Made by a program: the position numbers and the translations under genes
The notes under the pieces: model-generated
Told to the model about the DNA's origin: nothing
Databases searched by the model: none
What the model saw: the letters and a program-made list of their open reading frames with translations, nothing else
In this document: in pieces, positions 9,336 through 18,342 of the stretch
How positions within the stretch are numbered: position 1 is the first letter of the stretch
Layout of the letters: the number at the start of each line of letters is the position of its first letter
DNA from: CAHJXG01 sp964235485
GTDB lineage: Bacteria; Pseudomonadota; Alphaproteobacteria; Acetobacterales; Acetobacteraceae
Length of the DNA: 64,000 nt
Direction: 5' to 3'
Assembly (NCBI GenBank): GCA_964235485.1
Contig: CAXSAZ010000015.1
Location: 23,131-87,130 of the forward strand

Positions 9336-10382
9336 CTACGTCACCACCATCGCGCTCGACCCGGGCAAGCCAGAGGCGAAATCCTGCCCCATCAAGCGCG
9401 ACGGCGTGCAAAACCCAGCCGGCGGCGGCCGGCCCAGCACCGAGGACACGACGCCGAGCGCGCTGCTCACAGTGAAATCATAACCGTTCGCGGTCCGCAT
9501 CCGGCAGGTCCGGCGCAGACCGCCGGCCTCCGCCTCGCCCCAAACAAAGGACGGCCGCCCGGCCCGCGCGTCGGCGTCCGGGCCGCGCACCGTGCCGGCA
9601 CGCCGGGTCACGGCGTCGCGCACCAGCGGGACCGCCATCAAGGGTTCAATCAGAAAGCCGAGCCTGGCCGCGAGCGCCGCCGCGGGCGGGACGGCGGCGT
9701 AAACCTCGATGTTCGGAATGCCCGTGGTGTGGAACGCGGTGCTGACGTCGCCCCATCCGACCGTCACCGCCGTCCGCACGCCGTTGCCGAAGTCGATCCG
9801 CCGGGTGCGGTGGCCGTGCGGCACCCGGACGATCCGCCCGTCCCGCCGCACCCGCCCGCCCAGCGCGATGCCTTCCGCCGCGGTTTTCGCCGTGCCGGGC
9901 GAAACGGCGGAACGGGTGTCGAAGCCGAGCCGCAGATGCGTCGCGCCCGGCAGCGCGTCTTTCAGCGCGGCGGCGACGCAATCGGTCGGCACCACGTCGA
10001 ACCCGACGCCGGGGCACAGCAGCACGCCCGCCGCCCGCGCCAGCGCGTGTCGGGCATGGGCCTGCTCGAACACGTCGATCTCCCCGGTGATGTCGAGGTA
10101 GTGCGCGCCGCTCCGCAAGCAGCGTTCCATCATGGGCGCGCCCGTCGCCGAGAACGGCCCGGCGCAATGCAGCACGAGCGCCATGCCGCGCAGCGGGTCC
10201 GCCGCGTCGTCCGCCCGGTCCAGGGCGAACACCCGATGGGGCAAGCCAAGCTCCTGTGCGAGCGCGCCGACCCGGCCCGGATCGCGTCCGGCCAGCGTCG
10301 GCGCCCATCCGCGCCGCGCCGCTTCCCGCGCAATCAGTTGCCCGGTGTAACCGTTCGCCCCGTACAGCATCCATGGCGGCAT
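9336..10382 (-). CDS. saccharopine dehydrogenase family protein (trans-acting enoyl reductase-like)
   Basis: This 348-aa protein opens with a Rossmann NAD(P) site (WMLYGANGYTGQLIA), followed by the saccharopine-dehydrogenase-like core (LVLHCAGPFSATGAPMMERC, GAHYLDITGE, CPGVGFDVVPTD). Relatives include the trans-acting enoyl reductases of mycobacterial lipid synthesis and uncharacterised bacterial proteins. There is no predicted membrane segment. The substrate is unknown; lysine metabolism is unlikely because the lysine-pathway enzymes have a different C-terminal domain. The ATG has GAGG just upstream. It is divergent from the AT-hook-like gene. Confidence 0.85.
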   Translation of the reverse strand: MPPWMLYGANGYTGQLIAREAARRGWAPTLAGRDPGRVGALAQELGLPHRVFALDRADDAADPLRGMALVLHCAGPFSATGAPMMERCLRSGAHYLDITGEIDVFEQAHARHALARAAGVLLCPGVGFDVVPTDCVAAALKDALPGATHLRLGFDTRSAVSPGTAKTAAEGIALGGRVRRDGRIVRVPHGHRTRRIDFGNGVRTAVTVGWGDVSTAFHTTGIPNIEVYAAVPPAAALAARLGFLIEPLMAVPLVRDAVTRRAGTVRGPDADARAGRPSFVWGEAEAGGLRRTCRMRTANGYDFTVSSALGVVSSVLGRPPPAGFCTPSRLMGQDFASGLPGSSAMVVT

Positions 10383-10468
10383 GACGCCTCGCTTCGGGAC
10401 CGTGCATCCCTTGTTTGCATTGCGGCGCGTCTCGCGTATGAGGCGCTTTTGAACAAAAGGAACACCCC

Positions 10469-10939
10469 ATGCCCCGCAAATCGAAAGCCGCTCTCGCCGC
10501 CGAAACCGCCGCGCTGGAAGCGGCGCCCGCGCCGGCCCGCCGCGGCCGTCCGCCCCGGGCCTCCAAGGCTACGCCGAAGCCGTCCGCGGAGGAAGCGGGC
10601 AGCGCGCCCAGCACGGCCGCCGCGGAGGCCGAAGCCACGACCGGGCCGAACGGCGCCATCATGCCGACGTCCGAGCCGATGGACGCAGGCGAGGCGCCAG
10701 CCGACGCTGCCGCCGCCGAAATGGCCGCGGCCGAGCCGACGCCGCCCCCGGCCAAAGACGCGCCGGTGCCATCGAAGCCAGCCGCGCGATGGGACCCGGC
10801 CGCCGACACGGTGCAGTTCGATTGGCCCGAAATCGAGCAAACGGCGTCGCGGCCAGGCCCCAACCAGGTCATGGCCAAGCTGCTGGTCGCAGCGCGCGCC
10901 GAGGGCGCAACCTCGCGCTGGCCGTTCGGGGAGGCGTGA
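10469..10939 (+). CDS. Ala/Pro-rich hypothetical protein with AT-hook-like motif
   Basis: This is a 156-aa protein that I do not recognise. The first ~110 residues are low-complexity Ala/Pro/Glu sequence, with a basic start MPRKSKAAL and an AT-hook-like core ARRGRPPRASK near residues 23-33, suggesting minor-groove DNA binding. The last ~45 residues (VQFDWPEIEQTASRPGPNQVMAKLLVAAR) are not low complexity and look like a small conserved domain. The start is well supported by AAAGGAAC eight bases upstream. It stands alone and is convergent with the LysR gene. Confidence 0.7.
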   Translation: MPRKSKAALAAETAALEAAPAPARRGRPPRASKATPKPSAEEAGSAPSTAAAEAEATTGPNGAIMPTSEPMDAGEAPADAAAAEMAAAEPTPPPAKDAPVPSKPAARWDPAADTVQFDWPEIEQTASRPGPNQVMAKLLVAARAEGATSRWPFGEA

Positions 10940-10957
10940 CGCCCAGCCCTGCCTTGC

Positions 10958-10978
10958 CCGGCCGTTGTCGGCGGCCGG
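10958..10978. terminator. hairpin between convergent genes
   Basis: CCGGCCG and CGGCCGG form a 7-bp stem with a 7-nt loop, 19 bases after the AT-hook-like gene's stop. There is no T-run. The location between convergent genes is the main support. Confidence 0.3.
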
Positions 10979-11057
10979 ACCTGGCGAACCGGCCATAGAT
11001 TCGGACATGGCAGGCTGGACCGGCATGGCGGCGACGCGCTGGCGGGCGCCCGGGCAG

Positions 11058-11954
11058 TCACCGGGCCGGGCCGGTCCCCGCATCCCATTCCCGCGCGCGG
11101 GCGAGCTTGATGAACGCATGGGCCGCCCGCGTGAAGGGACGGCCGGCCACCGCGACAAGCAGGACATCATGCGCTTCCTGTTCCGCGACCAGGCGCTTGT
11201 GAACCCCGTCGGGCGTGGCAGTCCGCTCGGTCGATAAGGCGATGCCAAGCCCGGCGCGCACCAAGTCCGCCGCGCGGCCCGGCGCGTCCGCCCGATGCCG
11301 CTGGCTCGGGCGCGCGCCGTGAGCCTTCTGCGCCTGCTCCAGCAACCGCGCCATCCGGCAATCCGCCGCCCCGCAGATCACCGCCGTTCCGTCGAGCGCG
11401 CTGAGCGGGACTGCCCCTCCCGTATCCAGCGCGTGGCCCGGCGGCATCACCAGCATCGCCACGTCCCGGAACAGCGGCCAGCGGTTCAAACGGTCGGACA
11501 GCGCCGCATCTTCGGTTACGATTGCCGCGTCCAGCGTCCCATGCAGCAAGGCCTCGCAGAGCTTGGCGCCGCTGGCATCCTCAAGGCTCAGCTCGAAGCC
11601 GGGCAGGCGCGCGGCAAGCTCCCCGAACACCGGGAGGAACGGAAGCGTCGGCACGTCGGCCGCCAGGCCCAACCGGAGCGGCGACGACGCTTGCCGCTTC
11701 ATGCCGGAGGCATGTTCCTTTGCGCGCTCGGCCGCGGCAAAGGCTTGTTCCAGCAAGGGCAGCATCGCATGTCCGAGCGGCGTCAACTGGGTCAGCGACC
11801 GTTCCCGCAGCAGCAGCGGGCCGCCTAGCTCCTCCTCAAGCCGCTGGATGCTCTTGGTCAGCGCGGGCTGGGTGACGTGGCAGGCCTCCGCCGCGCGGGT
11901 GAAGTTCAGCGTCCGCGCCAGCGCCAGGAAATAGCGGATTTGCGTCAGGTCCAT
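11058..11954 (-). CDS. LysR family transcriptional regulator
   Basis: This 298-aa regulator has an N-terminal winged HTH of LysR type (MDLTQIRYFLALARTLNFTRAAEACHVTQPALTKSIQRLE) and a C-terminal type-2 periplasmic-binding-like effector domain (from about residue 90). The length is standard. It lies downstream of the glycosyltransferase operon in the same direction with an 84-base gap. LysR targets are often divergent neighbours, but here no divergent gene abuts the start, so the regulon is unclear. Confidence 0.92.
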   Translation of the reverse strand: MDLTQIRYFLALARTLNFTRAAEACHVTQPALTKSIQRLEEELGGPLLLRERSLTQLTPLGHAMLPLLEQAFAAAERAKEHASGMKRQASSPLRLGLAADVPTLPFLPVFGELAARLPGFELSLEDASGAKLCEALLHGTLDAAIVTEDAALSDRLNRWPLFRDVAMLVMPPGHALDTGGAVPLSALDGTAVICGAADCRMARLLEQAQKAHGARPSQRHRADAPGRAADLVRAGLGIALSTERTATPDGVHKRLVAEQEAHDVLLVAVAGRPFTRAAHAFIKLARAREWDAGTGPAR

Positions 11955-12038
11955 CGCTTGCGCCTGCTGCCCTCCTCATGCCGGGCGCGGGGCCGGCGCT
12001 TGTCCGCTGCACCCTGGACGACCCGTGGCGGAGCGCGT

Positions 12039-12767
12039 TCAGTTACGGCGGCCAGCCGGCGCGCCGGACGCGGCCACCCGGGCAAAGGTGCTGACGATCT
12101 TGCCGGACGCCCGCAAGGTGCCGCGCAGCGACCCCGCCACCTTGGATTGGCCGCCCACCCGGCAGCGGTATGGCACGGGCAGCTCCAGGATACGCAAGCC
12201 GCGCCGGGCCGCCTTCATCTGCATCTCGATGTTCCAGCCGTAGGTCATCTCCGCCATGCCGAGCCGGGTCAGCGCGTCGCGCCCGATCACGCGGAAGGCG
12301 CACATGTCGGTGTAGCGCACGCCGTACAGCGCGCCGATCAGCCGCCCGGCGACGGCGCCCGCCGCGACCTGGTGCCAGTTCATCGACCCCGGCGCCCGGG
12401 TGCCGCGGGTGCGCGACGCGATCACGAAGTCCTGCGCCCCGTCCAGCACGTGCTGCGCCAGCCGGGGCAACTGGTCCGCACAATCGGCCCCGTCGCCGTC
12501 CATGAAGGCGAGGACGTCGCACCCCGGCCGTGCCGCCGCAGCCCCCGCGGCGCAGGCCCGCCCGTAGCCGCGCCCGGCGTCCAGCACCCGCGCGCCCGCC
12601 GCCCGCGCCGCCGCCTGCGTGCCGTCCGTGCTGCCGCCGTCGGACACGATGACCTCGCCCACGCCCTGCCCCAGCGCCTCCGCCACCACGGCGCCGACCG
12701 CTTCCGCCTCGTTCCAGGCGGGGATCACCACGGACACGCGGGACAGGTTCAGGACTACAAGCTCCAC
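12039..12767 (-). CDS. GT2 family glycosyltransferase (polyprenyl-phosphate sugar synthase-like)
   Basis: This ~242-aa family-2 glycosyltransferase resembles dolichol/polyprenyl-phosphate mannose or glucose synthases. It has VSVVIPAWNEAEAVG, the nucleotide-binding SDGGSTDGT and the acidic MDGDGADC, then YTDMCAFRVIGRDAL. No C-terminal membrane helices are seen. The start is ambiguous: the GTG at 12767 overlaps the radical SAM stop by 13 bases, and a GTG at 12737 is also possible; there is no strong ribosome-binding site, so coupling is likely. It is the last gene of a four-gene operon and probably makes the lipid-linked sugar used by the GT-C enzyme upstream (inference). Confidence 0.85.
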   Translation of the reverse strand: MELVVLNLSRVSVVIPAWNEAEAVGAVVAEALGQGVGEVIVSDGGSTDGTQAAARAAGARVLDAGRGYGRACAAGAAAARPGCDVLAFMDGDGADCADQLPRLAQHVLDGAQDFVIASRTRGTRAPGSMNWHQVAAGAVAGRLIGALYGVRYTDMCAFRVIGRDALTRLGMAEMTYGWNIEMQMKAARRGLRILELPVPYRCRVGGQSKVAGSLRGTLRASGKIVSTFARVAASGAPAGRRN

Positions 12768-13813
12768 CGCAGGCCGCAGCCCTGGCACGGCTTGGGCGGC
12801 GCGTCGCCGACAAGGGCGGTGCGGAAGCCCTGGTAGGCCGGGCTGTTCCAGATTTCTCGGAGTGTCTGCTGCGTGGCGTCGCCCAGCGTGTAGTTCTCGT
12901 AGCCGCGGGCGGAGAACGGCGCGATGCAGCAGGGCAGCGCCCGGCCATGCGCGGTGAAATACATCAGCGACCACGGCCGCCGGCAGGTCGCCCACGGCTT
13001 GTCGTCCGCCGTGCGCTTGAGGCTCAAGCCCGGCTCGGTCGCGCCCGAAGCGTCGAGGGTCACGCCCAGCGCGCGCCCGATGGCCGTGGCGTCGGCGATC
13101 ACCGCTTCTTCCTCGGCGCGCGTCTGCTCGAACAGGGAGCTGTCCGGGCGGGCCATGCCGAACCCCTGCTCGTCGAACACCAGGCGCTGCAGGTGCACTT
13201 CTCTGACCCCGATGCGGGCAGCCAGGCGCACGAACTCCGGCAGTTGATCGACCGTCTCCTTCAGCCCCGTCAGCCACAGGGACACCACGGGCGCAGCCGC
13301 CCCGGTCGCCGCCTGCAGGTTGGTGAAGGCCGACACGTTGCGCACGATGCGGTCGAACATGTCCTTGCCGCGCACCTTGAGAAACGTTCCCGCTTCCGCC
13401 GCGTCCAGCGACACCCGCAACTCGTCCAGCCCGGTGTCGATGATCTCCCGGTGCTTGCGCGGCGCGAGCAGCGTGCCGTTGGTGTTGAACAGCACATGGG
13501 TGCCGCGCGCCTTGAGGTATCGGATCATCTCCGGCAAGTGCTTGACCAGCATCGGCTCGCCCACGCCGTGCAGCACCACCCGGGCGACGCCCGGCACCTG
13601 GTCCACGATGCGGCGGAACAGCTCCATGCTCATGTCCGCCGGCGGCTCCAGCGCCTCGAAGGTGCGCGGGCAGGTTTCGCACAGAAGGTTGCAGCGGTTC
13701 GTCACCTCCAGATAAAGGCAGACCGGCGGCGCGTCGGCGACGCTGTCGCGGGCCGAAACGGCCTCGAAGTAGCGCCGCGCGTCGAGCGCGGGGGATGCGG
13801 TGGTCGCGGGCAT
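12755..13813 (-). CDS. radical SAM/SPASM domain protein
   Basis: This 352-aa protein has the radical SAM cluster motif C41-x3-C45-x2-C48 (TNRCNLLCETC), a GEPML SAM-contact motif (GVGEPMLVKHLPEMI) and a C-terminal SPASM-type cysteine set (PCCIAPFSARGY and PCQGCGLRW) for an auxiliary iron-sulfur cluster. Such proteins act on peptides, sugars or lipids by radical chemistry. The ATG directly follows the stop of the GT-C gene (TGAATG), so the two are translationally coupled. The substrate is unknown; the setting among three glycosyltransferases suggests modification of a glycan or its lipid carrier. Confidence 0.88.
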   Translation of the reverse strand: MPATTASPALDARRYFEAVSARDSVADAPPVCLYLEVTNRCNLLCETCPRTFEALEPPADMSMELFRRIVDQVPGVARVVLHGVGEPMLVKHLPEMIRYLKARGTHVLFNTNGTLLAPRKHREIIDTGLDELRVSLDAAEAGTFLKVRGKDMFDRIVRNVSAFTNLQAATGAAAPVVSLWLTGLKETVDQLPEFVRLAARIGVREVHLQRLVFDEQGFGMARPDSSLFEQTRAEEEAVIADATAIGRALGVTLDASGATEPGLSLKRTADDKPWATCRRPWSLMYFTAHGRALPCCIAPFSARGYENYTLGDATQQTLREIWNSPAYQGFRTALVGDAPPKPCQGCGLRWSL

Positions 13814-15169
13814 TCAAGAACCTCCAAAAACGGCTGGGTGCGGCAGGCGGGCGGGCCGCAGCCATTCCCAGGCCAGCAGCCCGGCGAACGGCAGGAACAC
13901 CAGGGCGGGCCACAGAACCTGGTCATGGTTCGGGTCCAGATACATCGCGGGCGCGGCAAGCGTCAGCCAAAGCGCGCTGGCCCGCGGCGCCAGCACCGAC
14001 GGCCAGGCCAGCACCGCCAAGTACCACGGGTAATGCGGCGACAGTGCGGCCATGGTGGCGGCGCTCAGCCACAGCGCGTCGGTGCAGATGGCGGCTGCGC
14101 GCTGCGCTGGGTCGGACGGCAGGGGACGCCGTACCACCGCGACGGCAAGAACCGCAAGCCCGAGCAGCGCCACCGCCAGGTAGCCCGGCCCGGCCCAGGA
14201 CGGCAGCGGCCCGAGCAGGGCGAGGAGCCGCAGCAGCACCACGCCGCCATCGGCCAGCCGCTCCTCGGACGCATAGCCCGGCAGGTAGCCGAGCACGCGC
14301 CAGCCGACGCCCGCATAGCAGGCGTAGCCCGCAGCCATCACCGCGGCGCAGGCAACGGGCGTGCGCAGGTCCCAACGCCGCCAAAGCGCCGGGAACAGCG
14401 CCGCCGGCAGCAGCTTGCACAGGATCGCGAGGCCCAGCGCCGTGCCTGCCAGCGCCGGGCGGGCGCGGACCGCGGCGAGGATGGCAAGCGCGGACAAGCC
14501 GACCGCCGCCGCGTCGATGTGCGCCCCGCCCGCGAACTCCCACAGGACGAGGGGGTTCCAGGCATAGATCAGCACCCGCTCCGGGGCCAAGCGGGCGGTG
14601 CGCAGCAGCAGCAGCGCAGCACCTACGGTCAGGAGGTCGAACGCCAGCATGGCCGCCTTCACCCCGTAAAGGCTCGGCCAGACCTGGGCCACGGCGGCGA
14701 AGATGGCCTGGGCGAAGGGCGGGTAGATGGTGGGCGCGGTGTCGGCGCGGTTGATGTTGGGATACACCGCCCCGGCCCCCACGCCCTCGTCGCGCAGGCC
14801 CGCGAGTTCTGGTGCGGCCGGCAAATAGCGGTAGGGGTTGATCCCGGCCGCCTGCACCCGGCCGTCCCAAACGTAGCGGTAAGCGTCGGTGGAGTGCAGC
14901 GGCGGCGGCAACACCGTCACCACGCGCATGACGGCCCCGAGTAGCAGCACAACCGCGCAGGCCCGCCGCCCCCCGGATGGCGCCGCCGCGGCCACCGCCA
15001 CCGCCGCCGCGTAAAGCACGCCGGCAACCGCGGCCCAGACCACGTAAAACACCGTCCGGTCCCGGTCCATGGCGCCCACGTCGTCCGGCAGGCGCAGCGC
15101 GGCGCCGCCCAGAAGGCACAACACGATGCCGGCGCCCAGGCCCGCCAACGCCAGCGTCCCCCGCCGCAT
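13814..15169 (-). CDS. GT-C type integral membrane glycosyltransferase (DUF2029/GT87-like)
   Basis: This 451-aa protein has about ten or more hydrophobic helices. The key signature is HSTDAYRYVWDGRVQAAG with a following NPYRY, as in polyprenol-phosphate-mannose-dependent mannosyltransferases, including the catalytic aspartates of the first periplasmic loop. IYPPFAQAIFA and LSPHYPWYL are also family-like. The start ATG overlaps the DUF2064 stop (TGATG). By family it moves a sugar from a polyprenyl phosphate donor onto an acceptor on the outer face of the inner membrane. The acceptor is unknown. Confidence 0.85.
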   Translation of the reverse strand: MRRGTLALAGLGAGIVLCLLGGAALRLPDDVGAMDRDRTVFYVVWAAVAGVLYAAAVAVAAAAPSGGRRACAVVLLLGAVMRVVTVLPPPLHSTDAYRYVWDGRVQAAGINPYRYLPAAPELAGLRDEGVGAGAVYPNINRADTAPTIYPPFAQAIFAAVAQVWPSLYGVKAAMLAFDLLTVGAALLLLRTARLAPERVLIYAWNPLVLWEFAGGAHIDAAAVGLSALAILAAVRARPALAGTALGLAILCKLLPAALFPALWRRWDLRTPVACAAVMAAGYACYAGVGWRVLGYLPGYASEERLADGGVVLLRLLALLGPLPSWAGPGYLAVALLGLAVLAVAVVRRPLPSDPAQRAAAICTDALWLSAATMAALSPHYPWYLAVLAWPSVLAPRASALWLTLAAPAMYLDPNHDQVLWPALVFLPFAGLLAWEWLRPARLPHPAVFGGS

Positions 15170-15930
15170 CACGGACCCGGCGGCACGGCGCACAGGCGCT
15201 CCGCCAGGCCCAGCCCGGCCACGCAGCGGGCCGTGGACGGCGCCGCAAACGGCTGCTCGGCGCCCCGCGCCGGGCCGGCGACCTCCCGCACCAGGCGTTG
15301 CAGGCCGTCGCGGTCGTCGATGTCGAACCAGGCGCCCAGGCGCTCCAACGGAAGCCCGATCTCCCCGGCCCGCTCGGTGGTCGCCGCCGCGACGGACGCG
15401 GTGCTCCAGGCAATGCGCGCGAACATCTCGCTTTCGGGCGTTTGCAGGCCGAGCAGCCAGTAGCCGCCGTCATCCGCTGGGCCGAGCACCGCCCGGCGGC
15501 CCGGCGCCAGCAGACGCTCCGCCGCGCGGGCCAGCCACGCCGTCGGCAGCGTCGGGCTGTCGGCGCTCAGCACGCAGGCCGCGCCGTAGCCCATGTCCAG
15601 CAGCGTCCGCGTGGCGTGCAGCAGGCTGCGCCCGAACCCTTCCACGCCGGGCGCCGTACCTCCGGCGCCGTCCGCCAGGACCAGCCGGGTGCCGGGGGCG
15701 AGCAGGCCGTCGAAACGCGCCTCCTCCCCCGCCGGGGCATAGGCGACAAAGCCGTGGATGGGGGCGATGCGGCCGGCCGCCTGCACGTTCGCCGTCGCGT
15801 CGCCCAGGAACGCCGCGCCCATCTGCGCCGCCTCCTCCGCCGTGAGCAGCTCTTGCAGCCGCGTTTTCACGCGGCCCGGTCGCGGCGCCTTGGCCATAAC
15901 AGCAATGGCGCAAACGCCACGGAGGCTCAA
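15169..15930 (-). CDS. DUF2064 / TIGR04282 family glycosyltransferase-like protein
   Basis: This 253-aa protein has a GT-A/nucleotidyltransferase fold. Family motifs are MAKAPRPGRVKTRL, LSADSPTLP and GPADDGGYWLLGL. The family is called 'arsenosugar biosynthesis glycosyltransferase' by association, but the partner enzymes of that pathway (ArsS, TIGR04283) are absent here. The first beta strand (GVCAIAV) lies before the first ATG (15897), so I prefer the TTG at 15930. It heads the operon DUF2064 - GT-C - radical SAM - GT2; every junction overlaps or abuts. A role in making an activated sugar is inference. Confidence 0.85.
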   Translation of the reverse strand: MSLRGVCAIAVMAKAPRPGRVKTRLQELLTAEEAAQMGAAFLGDATANVQAAGRIAPIHGFVAYAPAGEEARFDGLLAPGTRLVLADGAGGTAPGVEGFGRSLLHATRTLLDMGYGAACVLSADSPTLPTAWLARAAERLLAPGRRAVLGPADDGGYWLLGLQTPESEMFARIAWSTASVAAATTERAGEIGLPLERLGAWFDIDDRDGLQRLVREVAGPARGAEQPFAAPSTARCVAGLGLAERLCAVPPGP

Positions 15931-16170
15931 AACTGCGACCCGGCGGAAGCGAACATCGTCATACCTTGAATTTCGCCCGGACAGGCGGGAAAGGTTGCAG
16001 CCGTCGGCCGGGCGTCCGGCGCCACGATGTTACGTGGTCGGGACGGCTGCCTGCAACCGGGCAAGGCGCAGCCGTGCCGCGTGGGGTCCATATCGCTCCC
16101 CACTTGGCAGATCAAGGCTGGCCCGGCTTATCTGCAGCGCGCCACAACGCAGGCAAACGGAGCGGAAGCG

Positions 16171-18303
16171 ATGTCGTTCAAGGTTCAGGTCGGCCCGGCG
16201 CAGATCGCCATCCACCAAGGCAGGACCGTGCTGGTGTGCGAGCCGGACGGCACGATCCCGCATCCCAGCGACAAGGGGCTGTATTTCAACGACACCCGCC
16301 TCATCAGCAGTTGGTCGATCTATGCCGACGGCGAGCGCTGGGACCTGCTGAGCGGCGGCGCCACCCGGCACGACACGGCGTCCATCCACCTGGTCAACCG
16401 CGCGCTGGTCACGGCATCCGGGCCGATCCCCGCGCGCACGCTCGGCTTGACGCTGACCCGCTCCATCCAAGGCGGCCTGCACGAGGACATCGACATCGCC
16501 CATTACGGCGCCAGCCCGGTGCGCTTCAACCTGGAGATCGGCCTGCGCTGCGACTTCGCCGACTTGTTCGAGGTGAAATCCGGCAAGCTCATCCGCCGGG
16601 GCAGCGTGGCGACCCACTGGTCCGCGGACAAGCAGCGGCTGGAAACGGCCTACGTCAACGGCGATTTCCGCCGTTCGGTGTGCGTCCATCCGCACGGCAA
16701 CGCGGCGATGACCTATGCCAACGGCCGCCTCAGCTTCGTCGTGGACCTCAAGCCCGGCGAGCATTGGCACTGCTGCCTGCTGTATGACCTGGGCGACGGC
16801 GCCGAGACCTTCGCGGCCCCGGACCGGTGCGGCCACGACGCGGCGGCCGAGGCGGCTGCGGCGCCGCAATGGAAGGACGGCGTGCTCAACATCCGCACCA
16901 GCAACGAGGAGTTCTACCGCAACTTCCGCCAAGGGGTGGACGACATGGACGCGCTGCGTCTGCCGAAGGACGGCACGGACGGCGCCTCGTTCGTGCCGGC
17001 GGCGGGCTTGCCGTGGTTCACCGCCTTGTTCGGCCGCGACAGCCTGATCGCTTCCTTGCAGACGGTGGTGATCCACCCCGAAGCCGCCGGGGCGACGCTG
17101 GACGCGCTGGGGTGGCAGCAGGCGACGGAGCGCGACGACTACCGCGACGCGGAGCCGGGCCGCATCCTGCACGAGATGCGGTTCGGCGAGCTGGCCCATT
17201 TCAAGCTGATCCCGCACACGCCGTATTACGGCACCGCGGACGCGACGCCGCTTTACCTCATCACCCTGCACGAGGCTTGGCGCTGGACCGGGGATCTCGA
17301 CCAGGTGCGCCGGCTGCTGCCGGTGGCAGAGGGGTGCCTGCGCTGGATTGACGAGTGGGGCGACCGGGACGGGGACGGGTTCCAGGAATACCAAACGCGG
17401 TCCCCCGTGGGCTACGAGAACATGGCCTGGAAAGACGCGGGCGACAGCGTGCTCTACGAGGACGGCACGTTGGTCCGCGGACCCAAGGCGCTGTGCGAGC
17501 TGCAGGGCTACGTTTACGACGCCTGGACGCGGATGGCGGAACTGTTCGACGCCCTGGGCAGCCCGGACCGCGGCGCCGAACTGCGCGCCAAGGCGGCGCG
17601 CTTGCAGGAACGGTTCAACGACGTGTTCTGGGACGAGGCGGGCGGCTTCTACGCTTACTGCCTGGACGGGGAAAAGCGCCCCGTGCTGACGGTTGCCTCC
17701 AACGTCGGCCATTGCCTGTGGTCCGGCATCATCCGCCCGGACCGCGCCGCCCGGGTGGTGCGGCGGCTCCTGGCGCCGGACATGTGGTCGGGCTGGGGCA
17801 TCCGGACGCTTTCGGCGGACCACCCGTCCTTCAACCCGTATTCCTACCAGAACGGCTCGGTGTGGCCGCACGACAACGCCATCATCGCGCTCGGCTTCCG
17901 CCGCTACGGCTTCGCGCCAGAGGCCGCGCGCATCGCACGCGACCTGAGCGAGGCGGCGAGCCACTTCAACATGAACCAGATGCCGGAGCTGTATGCCGGG
18001 CTGGCCCGCACGCCGTCCGGCTTCCCGGTCCAGTATGTCGGCGCCAACGTGCCGCAGGCCTGGGCGGCGGGCGCGGTGTTCATGACGCTGCGCGCCATGC
18101 TGGGCCTGGAGCCGGACGCGCCGAACAACCGGCTCCGCATCGACCCGGCGCTGCCGCCCTGGCTGCCGGACCTGACCCTGAACAGGCTGCGCATGGGGCG
18201 GCACAGCTTCGACATCCGCTTCTGGCGCACGGACGCCGGGACGGAGTATGAGGTCCTGCGCGGCGAGGCCGGCGTGGTTGTCCGCACCGCGCCTGCCGCG
18301 TGA
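16171..18303 (+). CDS. glycogen debranching enzyme-type amylo-alpha-1,6-glucosidase
   Basis: This 710-aa protein has an N-terminal GDE_N_bis beta domain (roughly residues 20-215, with LYFNDTRLISSW) and a C-terminal (alpha/alpha)6 glucosidase barrel. Barrel signatures include LPWFTALFGRDSLIA, EPGRILHEMRFGE, YYGTADATPLYLI, ENMAWKDAGDSV and NGSVWPHDNAII. By family it hydrolyses alpha-1,6 or related glucosidic links in branched glucans or compatible-solute precursors. There is no signal peptide, so it is cytoplasmic. The ATG at 16171 is preceded by GGAGCGGAAG; a longer frame to 16027 adds unrelated residues. It stands alone, divergent from the glycosyltransferase operon. Confidence 0.92.
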   Translation: MSFKVQVGPAQIAIHQGRTVLVCEPDGTIPHPSDKGLYFNDTRLISSWSIYADGERWDLLSGGATRHDTASIHLVNRALVTASGPIPARTLGLTLTRSIQGGLHEDIDIAHYGASPVRFNLEIGLRCDFADLFEVKSGKLIRRGSVATHWSADKQRLETAYVNGDFRRSVCVHPHGNAAMTYANGRLSFVVDLKPGEHWHCCLLYDLGDGAETFAAPDRCGHDAAAEAAAAPQWKDGVLNIRTSNEEFYRNFRQGVDDMDALRLPKDGTDGASFVPAAGLPWFTALFGRDSLIASLQTVVIHPEAAGATLDALGWQQATERDDYRDAEPGRILHEMRFGELAHFKLIPHTPYYGTADATPLYLITLHEAWRWTGDLDQVRRLLPVAEGCLRWIDEWGDRDGDGFQEYQTRSPVGYENMAWKDAGDSVLYEDGTLVRGPKALCELQGYVYDAWTRMAELFDALGSPDRGAELRAKAARLQERFNDVFWDEAGGFYAYCLDGEKRPVLTVASNVGHCLWSGIIRPDRAARVVRRLLAPDMWSGWGIRTLSADHPSFNPYSYQNGSVWPHDNAIIALGFRRYGFAPEAARIARDLSEAASHFNMNQMPELYAGLARTPSGFPVQYVGANVPQAWAAGAVFMTLRAMLGLEPDAPNNRLRIDPALPPWLPDLTLNRLRMGRHSFDIRFWRTDAGTEYEVLRGEAGVVVRTAPAA

Positions 18304-18323
18304 GCCGCATTTCCCCGAATGGC

Positions 18324-18342
18324 CGGCCCCGCTTCGGGGCCG
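18324..18342. terminator. hairpin between convergent genes
   Basis: CGGCCCCG-CTT-CGGGGCCG is an 8-bp stem with a 3-nt loop that ends one base before the SCO gene's stop codon. It sits between the convergent debranching-enzyme and SCO genes and has no T-run. Confidence 0.45.

Noticed and set aside
7616..9475. Long plus-strand open frame
   Set aside because: It is antisense to selO, has Arg/Gly/His-rich composition and no family similarity; typical shadow in high-GC DNA.
12039..15930. Arsenosugar biosynthesis cluster
   Set aside because: The DUF2064 family carries that label, but the radical SAM protein is of SPASM type, not ArsS, and no arsenic gene is present.
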